Source: Vibrio natriegens NBRC 15636 = ATCC 14048 = DSM 759
GTDB lineage: Bacteria > Pseudomonadota > Gammaproteobacteria > Enterobacterales > Vibrionaceae
DNA length: 64,000 bases
Assembly (NCBI RefSeq): GCF_035621455.1
Contig: NZ_CP141822.1
Location: 1,674,001-1,738,000 of the forward strand
Reading direction: 5' to 3'
In this document: in pieces, positions 8,159 to 18,400 of the stretch
Position numbering within the stretch: the stretch's first letter is position 1
Layout of the letters: every line of letters begins with the position of its first letter
Translations under genes and position numbers: made by a program
Notes under the pieces: generated by a model
Seen by the model: the letters and a program-made list of their open reading frames with translations, nothing else
Databases searched by the model: none
Told to the model about the DNA's origin: nothing

Positions 8159-9352
8159 ATGACAGCTGCTATCTATTTGGTTAAAGGTCGTGAGAAATCG
8201 GTTAAGCGTAAGCACCCATGGATCTTCTCTCGAGGCATCAATAAAGTTGAGGGCGAACCCGCCCTTGGCGAAACGGTTGATGTATTCACTCACGACGGTA
8301 AATGGTTAGCAAAAGCGGCATATTCACCGGAATCTCAAATCCGTGCTCGTATTTGGAGCTTTGAAAAAGAGGACATCAACAAAGCGTTTTTCGTCAAACG
8401 TTTTAAAGATGCGCAGCTTCTACGTGAAGACGTTATCGAGCGTGATGGGCTAACCGGTTACCGCTTAGTTGCGGCAGAGTCTGACGGCTTACCAGGCGTG
8501 ACTATCGACCGTTACCAGAACTTCTTCGTCTGTCAGTTATTAAGTGCTGGCGCAGAGTACAACAAACAGGCAATCGTAGATGCGCTTGTTGAGTGCTTCC
8601 CAGACTGTAACGTTTACGAACGTTCTGATGTGGCGGTACGTAAAAAAGAAGGTTTGAAAGAAACCACAGGCGTTTTACATGGTGAAGAGCCACCAAAATC
8701 TGTGGTAATCGAAGAGAACGGCGTCAAAATCAGTGTCGATATCGTTGGTGGCCATAAAACCGGTTTCTACCTGGACCAACGCGACAGTCGTCAACAAGCG
8801 ATGAAATACATGAAGGATAAAGAAGTCCTAAACTGCTTCTCTTATACCGGCGGCTTTGGTCTTTATGCACTTAAAGGCGGAGCAAAACGTGTTATCAACG
8901 CGGACGTTTCTCAACCAGCTCTGGACACGGCAAAATTTAACGCCGAACTGAACGAGTTCGACATTTCTAAGAAGCGCGCCGTTTTCCTAAACGCAGACGT
9001 GTTTAAGTTGCTGCGCGAGTACCGCGATCAAGGTACTCAATTTGATGTGGTGATTATGGACCCACCAAAATTTGCCGAGAGCAAAGCGCAACTGAATGGT
9101 GCATGTCGCGGTTATAAAGACATCAACATGCTAGCGATGCAAATCCTAAAGCCTGGTGGCACTCTGCTTACTTACTCTTGCTCTGGCTTAATGGACCAAG
9201 TCCTGTTCCAAAAAATCATCGCGGATGCAGCAGTAGATGCGAATCGCCAAGTTAAGTTTGTTGAGCGTTTTGAACAAGCGGCAGACCACCCTACTGACAC
9301 GGCCTACCCTGAAGGTTTCTATCTGAAAGGCTTTGCTTGTAAGGTGCTTTAG
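8159..9352 (+). CDS. rlmI: 23S rRNA (cytosine(1962)-C(5))-methyltransferase RlmI
   Basis: A 397-aa SAM-dependent methyltransferase that makes m5C1962 in 23S rRNA. The N-terminal PUA domain begins [19 protein letters not shown]. The methyltransferase part contains the linker [14 protein letters not shown], the SAM loop [10 protein letters not shown], the catalytic-site motif MDPPKF, and the TYSCSG segment with the catalytic cysteine. The sequence follows E. coli RlmI closely along its full length. The ATG at 8159 matches the family N-terminus; an in-frame ATG 21 codons upstream (8096) would add an unrelated extension. It is monocistronic, with a terminator 20 bp after the stop. Confidence 0.95.
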   Translation: MTAAIYLVKGREKSVKRKHPWIFSRGINKVEGEPALGETVDVFTHDGKWLAKAAYSPESQIRARIWSFEKEDINKAFFVKRFKDAQLLREDVIERDGLTGYRLVAAESDGLPGVTIDRYQNFFVCQLLSAGAEYNKQAIVDALVECFPDCNVYERSDVAVRKKEGLKETTGVLHGEEPPKSVVIEENGVKISVDIVGGHKTGFYLDQRDSRQQAMKYMKDKEVLNCFSYTGGFGLYALKGGAKRVINADVSQPALDTAKFNAELNEFDISKKRAVFLNADVFKLLREYRDQGTQFDVVIMDPPKFAESKAQLNGACRGYKDINMLAMQILKPGGTLLTYSCSGLMDQVLFQKIIADAAVDANRQVKFVERFEQAADHPTDTAYPEGFYLKGFACKVL

Positions 9353-9373
9353 ACCTCATTCAAGTATCAAATA

Positions 9374-9399
9374 AAAAACGGAGCTTTCGCTCCGTTTTT
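9374..9399 (+). terminator. Bidirectional terminator between rlmI and the adhesin gene
   Basis: ACGGAGC-TTTC-GCTCCGT stem with A-run before and T-run after, so it can serve both convergent genes. Confidence 0.85.
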
Positions 9400-9415
9400 T
9401 CTTACTTAAAGACAT

Positions 9416-12400
9416 CTATTCTCGTAAATGTTCCAGATTACTAATTAAGCTATTCGCGATATCTGCCGCAGAAGCACCGTCAAAATTAACCTCTAAATCC
9501 ATACCACCTTTATGAATCATCAAGGTTGAATTAGGGCCTCTTTCCGTCACGGTGATACTAATATCGTCAACTTGTCCGCTGTAATCGCCAGAACCTAAGT
9601 CATCAAGCAATAGGGAGATGTCACTCTGACTCACATCTTCAAACAAATCAGCAAAATCAAGCTGATCGCCGGTTTCGAAGTCAGTAACGGTGTCTGTAGC
9701 AGACTTCATTTCTGTCCATTTGAAGACGTCGTCACCTTCACCGCCCGTCAAGATATCATCGCCTAAACCACCGATTAAAATATCATTACCGCTGGTGCCG
9801 ACTAACTCATTGTCTTGCTCATCACCCATAATGACGTTGGACTCGGCATCTGCCGCCGCGGTCAATGTGAGCGATTGAGTATTGTAGTCAGCCGTTGCGA
9901 CAGACTCAGCAGTGACGTTATTGAAGTCAACAGATACGGTTGCTTCGTTACTTAGCGCACCATCAGTATCGATTGCCTGATAAGTAAAGTCATCGTTCAC
10001 ATCAGTAAAGCTGGTAATTTCAGTCCCAACTAAGGTGAAGCCCGCTTTATCACTTGAACTGTTGGTTTCTGGAGTAAGTCGAATTTCATCAAAGCTACCA
10101 TTCGCCATATCAACTGTGATAAAACCTTCATGGTTACTTGTATAAGTAATATCAGTTGAGTAAAACTGCTGCACATCAACAAGAGCACCATTTAGGAAGA
10201 TGTACGCCGTTAACCATGCAGCACCACTATTGAAACGGTCATTCAGACTGGCTAAATTCAGTTTCGCTTCGTTTGCTGATAAATCCTCATCCAGCTCTAG
10301 CGTAATATACTCACCAGTACTGATTTCATCACCCTGACCCGTTTCACTAGGAGAAATAACAACTAACCCGACCTGTTGATTTGCAAAATCGACTGAGATC
10401 TGAGCGTCGGAATCAAAGATGATGCTGTTACCAATGGTGATTATCTGACCTCCAGTGAACGTTAAGTTCGAGTTAGGTGGTGTATAAGAACCAACCAAGA
10501 TATCTTTCCCTTGATCTTCAAGAAGATCAGCCGAATCAAAGCTCTGCTCATCAAAGAAGTCATCAGTCAGACGGTACTTAATATCTGTATTTTCATACAA
10601 CTTGTTATTCGGATCATTTAAAAAGTCCTGATCAATGATGACTTCTACACCATTGTCCAGGTAATAAAGCTCTCCGTGTTCAGGTAATGAAGTTATAACA
10701 ATTTCAAGATCGGCATCATTTGCACCATTGGCATCATCTTCGAGGTCTTCAACTCGCTGTTCATTGGCGCTTGTTAGTCCATCAAACTCCACATCCTGAA
10801 CAGGGAACATACCTTCTTCAACATTGAGAGAGATGATGAAATCACGAGCTGTTGGCGGTGAGTTGTCCACGATAGTCGCTAGACCTGTGTCACTGCCTTG
10901 TACTGGGCCTAAGCCAGTTACGGTTACGCTGAAATCTTCCGGACCTTCGTATACACCGTCATCGATAGACTCGATACGTAGGTCAAATTCAGTCATGCCC
11001 GCTGGCACCGTCACGACACCACCGACAGGCACGGCAACCCAACCTGAACCGGTATTGTATTCTAGCGTGCCAAGGTCACCTGCTACTGTTTCATCCGGGT
11101 TTAGTGTCAACTGAACCTGCACCGCCGCTTCTGAAGCATTACTCAATGACACGGTAAATGTAGCGAAATTACCTTCATCAATGGTACCTGCATCCGAGAT
11201 AGACACAGTTGGACGATCGTCGTCCGTTTTAGTGCCATCATCCACGATGGTCGCCAGACCAGTATCGGTGCCCTGCACTGCGCCCAAACCATTCACGGTA
11301 ACACTGAAGTCTTCTGGTCCTTCGTATACTTCATCATCGATGGTCGCAATACGCACATCAAATTCCGTCATCCCCGCCGGTACGGTCACGATGCCATCCC
11401 CAGGTACTTCCTCCCAGCTCGAACCGGTGTAGTATTCAAGCGTGCCAAGGTCACCCACTTCTGTTTCGTCTAGGTTTAATACCAACTGCACTTGAACTGC
11501 ACCTTCCGAAGGATTGCTCAATGACACAGTAAAGGTCGCGGTGGCCCCCTCATCTACGGTACCAGCATCTGAGATAGAGACGCTTGGACGATCATCGTCA
11601 GGGTTAGGACCAGGGCCGTTACCACCGTCGTAAATAATGCCCAGTGCAGTGTCAGTACCAAGTGCTCCTGTAGCACCTTGGACTGCAACCGTGAAGGTTT
11701 CATCACCTTCATACACATCGTCGTCCGTGGTTGGTACAAACAATTTGAGATCGGTTTGACCCGCTGGAATGGTGTACGTACCATCACTGTTGGCGGTCAC
11801 TACTGTTCCATCCAACAATGTAACCTTAATAGCGCCGATGTCGCCAGGTTCAGCAGTATTAGCTCCTCCTGTTGACGTGTTCAATCTTACCGTCACGTCG
11901 ATGTCTGCCGCTGCCGATAACCTGACCGTATAAACAGCGTCAGTGCCTTCATTTACACCCACGCTATTTTCTACGATATAAACACTTGGACGGTCGTCAT
12001 CCGGGTTAGGACCAGGACCGTTACCACCGTCGTAAATAATGCCCAACGCACTGTCACTGCCGAGCACACCCGTGTCACCTTGTACCGCCACGGTGAAGGT
12101 TTCATCCCCTTCATAAACGTCATCGTCTGTGGTTGGCACCGTTACTTTCAGCTCGGTTTGACCTGCAGGAATGGTGTAGGTACCGTCACTGTTGGCATTC
12201 ACTACGGTCACGCCATCGGCTAAGGTCACTACAAAGCTACCAATGTCGTCCGCTTCCGCTGTGTTGCTACCGTCGGTTGAGGTGTTCAACCTGACGGTCA
12301 CATCGATATCGGCCGCCGCGGATAACTTAACGGTATACACCGCGTCGGTACCTTCATTCACACCCACGCTGTCTTCAACGATAGAGACACTTGGACGGTC

Positions 12401-15400
12401 ATCATCCGGATCGGGATCCGGGCCGTTACCACCGTCGTAAATAATGCCCAACGCACTGTCACTGCCGACAACGCCCGTGTCGCCTTGTACCGCCACGGTA
12501 AAGGTTTCATCCCCTTCGTAAACATCATCGTCTGTGGTTGGCACCGTTACTTTCAGCTCGGTTTGACCCGCTGGGATGGTGTACGTGCCGTCACTGTTGG
12601 CATTCACCACGGTCACACCATCGGCCAGAGTCACCACAAAGCTACCAATGTCGTCCGCTTCCGCCGTGTTGCTGCCGTCGGTTGACGTGTTCAACCTGAC
12701 GGTCACATCGATATCAGCCGCTGCGGATAACTTAACGGTATACACCGCGTCGGTACCTTCGTTCACACCCACGCTGTCTTCAACGATAGAGACACTTGGA
12801 CGGTCATCATCCGGATCGGGATCCGGGCCGTTACCACCGTCGTAAATAATGCCCAACGCGCTGTCACTGCCGAGCACGCCCGTGTCACCTTGTACCGCCA
12901 CGGTGAAGGTTTCATCCCCTTCGTAAACATCATCGTCTGTGGTTGGCACCGTCACTTTCAGCTCGGTTTGACCCGCTGGAATGGTGTAAGTGCCGTCACT
13001 GTTGGCATTCACCACGGTCACGCCATCGGCCAGGGTCACCACAAAGCTACCAATGTCGTCCGCTTCCGCCGTGTTGCTGTCGTCGGTTGAGGTGTTCAAC
13101 CTGACGGTCACATCGATATCGGCCGCCGCGGATAACTTCACGGTATACACCGCATCGGTGCCTTCATTCACACCCACGCTGTCTTCAACGATAGACACAC
13201 TTGGACGGTCATCATCCGGATCGGGATCCGGGCCGTTACCACCGTCGTAAATAATGCCCAACGCACTGTCACTGCCGAGCACGCCCGTGTCGCCTTGTAC
13301 CGCCACGGTGAAGGTTTCATCCCCTTCATAAACGTCATCATCTGTGGTTGGTACCGTCACTTTCAGCTCGGTTTGACCCGCTGGGATGGTGTACGTGCCG
13401 TCACTATTGGCATTCACCACGGTCACGCCATCGGCCAGAGTCACCACAAAGCTACCAATGTCGTCCGCTTCCGCCGTGTTGCTGCCGTCGGTTGAGGTGT
13501 TCAACCTGACGGTCACATCGATATCAGCCGCCGCGGATAACTTCACGGTATACACCGCATCAGTGCCTTCGTTCACACCTACACTATCTTCAACGATAGA
13601 CACACTTGGACGGTCGTCATCCGGATCGGGATCCGGGCCGTTACCACCGTCGTAAATAATGCCCAGCGCACTGTCACTGCCAAGAACGCCCGTGTCGCCT
13701 TGTACCGCCACGGTGAAGGTTTCATCCCCTTCGTAAACATCATCGTCTGTGGTTGGCACCGTCACTTTCAGCTCGGTTTGACCCGCTGGAATGGTGTACG
13801 TACCGTCACTGTTGGCATTCACCACGGTCACGCCATCGACCAGCGTCACCACAAAGCTACCAATGTCGTCCGCTTCCGCCGTGTTGCTGCCGTCGGTTGA
13901 GGTGTTCAACCTGACGGTCACATCGATATCAGCCGCTGCGGATAACTTAACGGTATACACCGCGTCAGTGCCTTCGTTCACACCCACGCTGTCTTCAACG
14001 ATAGAGACACTTGGACGGTCATCATCCGGATCGGGATCCGGGCCGTTACCACCGTCGTAAATAATGCCCAGTGCAGTGTCGGTACCAAGTACTCCTGTAG
14101 CACCTTGGACTGCAACAGTGAAGGTTTCATCACCTTCATACACATCGTCGTCCGTGGTTGGTACAAACAATTTGAGATCGGTTTGACCCGCTGGAATGGT
14201 GTACGTACCGTCACTGTTGGCACTCACCACGGTCACGCCATCGACCAGCGTCACCACAAAGCTACCGATGTCGTCCGCTTCCGCTGTGTTGCTGCCGTCG
14301 GTTGAGGTGTTCAGCCTGACGGTCACATCGATATCGGCCGCCGCGGATAACTTCACGGTATACACCGCATCGGTGCCTTCATTTACACCCACGCTATTTT
14401 CTACGATATAAACACTTGGACGGTCGTCATCCGGGTTAGGACCAGGACCGTTACCACCGTCGTAAATAATGCCCAACGCACTGTCACTGCCGACAACGCC
14501 TGTGTCGCCTTGTACCGCCACAGTGAAGGTTTCATCCCCTTCGTAGACGTCATCGTCTGTGGTTGGTACCGTCACTTTCAGCTCGGTTTCACCGGCTGGA
14601 ATGGTGTATGTGCCGTCAGGATTCGCGGCGACGACCGTCACGCCATCAGCCAGAGTCACCACAAAGCTACCGATGTCGTCCGCTTCCGCCGTATTGCTGC
14701 CGTCGGTTGAGGTGTTCAGCCTGACGGTCACATCGATATCAGCCGCTGCCGACAACTTAACGGTATACACCGCGTCAGTGCCTTCGTTCACACCCACGCT
14801 GTCTTCAACGATAGAGACACTTGGACGGTCATCATCCGGATCGGGATCCGGGCCGTTACCACCGTCGTAAATAATGCCCAGTGCACTGTCACTGCCGAGC
14901 ACGCCTGTGTCACCTTGCACCGCCACGGTGAAAGTTTCATCCCCTTCGTAAACATCATCGTCTGTGGTTGGTACGGTCACTTTCAGCTCGGTTTGACCCG
15001 CTGGAATGGTGTAGGTACCGTCACTGTTGGCATTCACTACGGTCACGCCATCGGCTAAGGTCACTACAAAGCTACCAATGTCGTCCGCTTCCGCTGTGTT
15101 GCTGCCGTCGGTTGAGGTGTTCAGCCTGACGGTCACATCGATATCAGCCGCTGCCGACAACTTCACGGTATACACCGCCTCGGTACCTTCATTCACACCC
15201 ACGCTGTCTTCAACGATAGAGACACTTGGACGGTCATCATCCGGATCGGGATCCGGTCCGTTACCTCCATCGTAAATAATGCCCAACGCACTGTCACTAC
15301 CGAGCACGCCCGTGTCACCTTGCACCGCCACGGTGAAGGTTTCGTCCCCTTCGTAAACATCATCGTCTGTGGTTGGTACGGTCACTTTCAGCTCGGTTTG

Positions 15401-18400
15401 ACCCGCTGGAATGGTGTAGGTACCGTCACTGTTGGCATTCACCACGGTCACACCATCCGCCAGAGTCACCACAAAGCTACCAATGTCGTCCGCTTCCGCC
15501 GTGTTGCTGTCGTCGGTTGAGGTGTTCAACCTGACGGTCACATCGATATCGGCCGCTGCCGACAACTTAACGGTATACACCGCGTCAGTGCCTTCGTTCA
15601 CACCCACGCTGTCTTCAACGATAGAGACACTTGGACGGTCATCATCCGGATCGGGATCCGGGCCGTTACCACCGTCGTAAATAATGCCCAACGCGCTGTC
15701 ACTACCGAGCACGCCCGTGTCGCCTTGTACCGACACGGTGAAGGTTTCATCCCCTTCGTAAACATCATCGTCTGTGGTTGGTACGGTCACTTTCAGCTCG
15801 GTTTGACCCGCTGGAATGGTGTACGTACCGTCACTGTTGGCACTCACCACGGTCACGCCATCGGCTAAGGTCACTACAAAGCTACCAATGTCGTCCGCTT
15901 CCGCCGTGTTGCTGCCGTCGGTTGAGGTGTTCAACCTGACGGTCACATCGATATCAGCCGCTGCCGACAACTTCACGGTATACACCGCCTCGGTACCTTC
16001 ATTCACACCCACGCTGTCTTCAACGATAGAGACACTTGGACGGTCATCATCCGGATCGGGATCCGGTCCGTTACCACCGTCGTAAATAATGCCCAACGCA
16101 CTGTCACTGCCGACAACGCCTGTGTCACCTTGCACCGCCACGGTGAAGGTTTCATCCCCTTCGTAAACATCATCGTCTGTGGTTGGTACGGTCACTTTCA
16201 GCTCGGTTTGACCCGCTGGAATGGTGTACGTACCGTCACTGTTGGCACTCACCACGGTCACGCCATCGGCTAAGGTCACTACAAAGCTACCAATGTCGTC
16301 CGCTTCCGCCGTGTTGCTGCCGTCGGTTGAGGTGTTCAACCTGACGGTCACATCGATATCAGCCGCTGCCGACAACTTCACGGTATACACCGCCTCGGTA
16401 CCTTCATTCACACCCACGCTGTCTTCAACGATAGAGACACTTGGACGGTCATCATCCGGATCGGGATCCGGTCCGTTACCACCGTCGTAAATAATGCCCA
16501 ACGCACTGTCACTGCCGACAACGCCTGTGTCACCTTGCACCGCCACGGTGAAGGTTTCATCCCCTTCGTAAACATCATCGTCTGTGGTTGGTACGGTCAC
16601 TTTCAGCTCGGTTTGACCCGCTGGAATGGTGTAGGTACCGTCACTGTTGGCATTCACCACGGTCACGCCATCGGCCAGAGTCACCACAAAGCTACCAATG
16701 TCGTCCGCTTCCGCCGTGTTGCTGCCATCGGTTGACGTGTTCAACCTGACGGTCACATCGATATCAGCCGCTGCGGATAACTTAACGGTATACACCGCGT
16801 CAGTGCCTTCGTTCACACCCACGCTGTCTTCAACGATAGACACACTTGGACGGTCATCATCGATTAAGGTGCCATCGTCTACAATGGTCGCGGTTCCTGT
16901 GTCTTGCCCCTGAACGACTCCTATGCCAGTCACGGTCACACTGAAGTCTTCAGGTCCCTCATACACATCATCTGACGTAGTGCCTATGCGCACATCAAAT
17001 TCCGTCATGCCCGCAGGTACGGTGACTAGGCCACCTACTGGCACTTCTACCCATCCTGAGCCAGTGTTGTATTCCAGGATACCCAAATCGCCGACTTCGG
17101 TCTCATCTGGGTTTAATGCCAACTGAACCTGGACCGCATCTTCAGACGCATTGCTTAACGTCACGGTAAAGGTCGCAGTGCTACCTTCGTCAATCGTACC
17201 AGCATCGGAGATCGATACGCTTGGACGGTCATCGTCTGGATCCGGCTCAGGACCACTGCCATCATCGACGATGGTTGCCAGGCCAGTGTCGCTGCCCTGA
17301 ACGGCACCAATGCCGGTTACGGTAACGCTGAAGTCTTCCGCGCCCTCGTAAACCTCATCCTGAACGGAGGCAACACGCACATCAAACTCGGTCATGCCGG
17401 CTGGTACGGTCACCATGCCATCGACGGGCACGCTCACCCAGCCAGAGCCGGTATTGTATTCTAAAGTACCCAAATCGCCCGCTTCGGTTTCCCCTGGATT
17501 TAGAGTGAGCTGAACCTGTACTGCGGCTTCCGAAGCATTACTCAAGGACACCGTAAAGGAAGCGATATCGCCTTCATCGACAATACCCGCATCTGAAATC
17601 GACACGCTTGGACGGTCATCGTCTGGATCCGGCTCAGGGCCACTGCCATCATCGACGATGGTAGCAAGCCCGGTATCGCTGCCCTGAACAACATCAACGC
17701 CAGTCACGGTCACACTGAAGTCTTCCGCGCCCTCGTAAACCTCATCCTGAACGGAGGCAACACGCACATCAAACTCGGTCATGCCAGCAGGTACAGTCAC
17801 CATGCCATCGACGGGTACGCTCACCCAGCCAGAGCCGGTATTGTATTCTAAGGTACCCAAATCGCCCGCTTCGGTTTCCCCTGGATTTAGAGTGAGTTGA
17901 ACCTGTACTGCGGCTTCCGACGCATTACTCAAGGACACCGTAAAGGTTGCAATGTCACCCTCATCGACAATACCCGCATCTGAAATCGACACGCTTGGAC
18001 GGTCATCGTCCGGATCCGGCTCTGGACCACTGCCATCATCGACGATGGTGGCAAGCCCGGTATCGCTGCCCTGAACAACATCAACGCCAGTCACAGTCAC
18101 ACTGAAGTCTTCCGCGCCTTCATAAACCTCATCTTGAGTTGAAGCAACACGTACATCAAACTCGGTCATGCCTGCTGGTACGGACACCACGCCATCGACG
18201 GGCACAGTCACCCAGCCAGAGCCGGTATTGTATTCGAAAGTACCCAAGTCGCCCGCTTCGGTTTCCCCTGGATTTAGAGTGAGTTGAACCTGTACCGCGT
18301 CTTCCGAGGCATTACTCAAGGACACTGTGAAGGAAGCGATATCGCCTTCATCGACAATACCCGCATCTGAAATCGACACGCTTGGGCGGTCATCATCCGG

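Noticed and set aside
11583..16848. CRISPR-like direct repeats
   Set aside because: The repeats are 405 bp, coding and contiguous, with no short repeat-spacer pattern.
11181..17126. Many 66-103-codon plus-strand frames at 405-bp spacing
   Set aside because: They are repeats of the antisense of the Calx-beta array and arise because the array itself is repeated.
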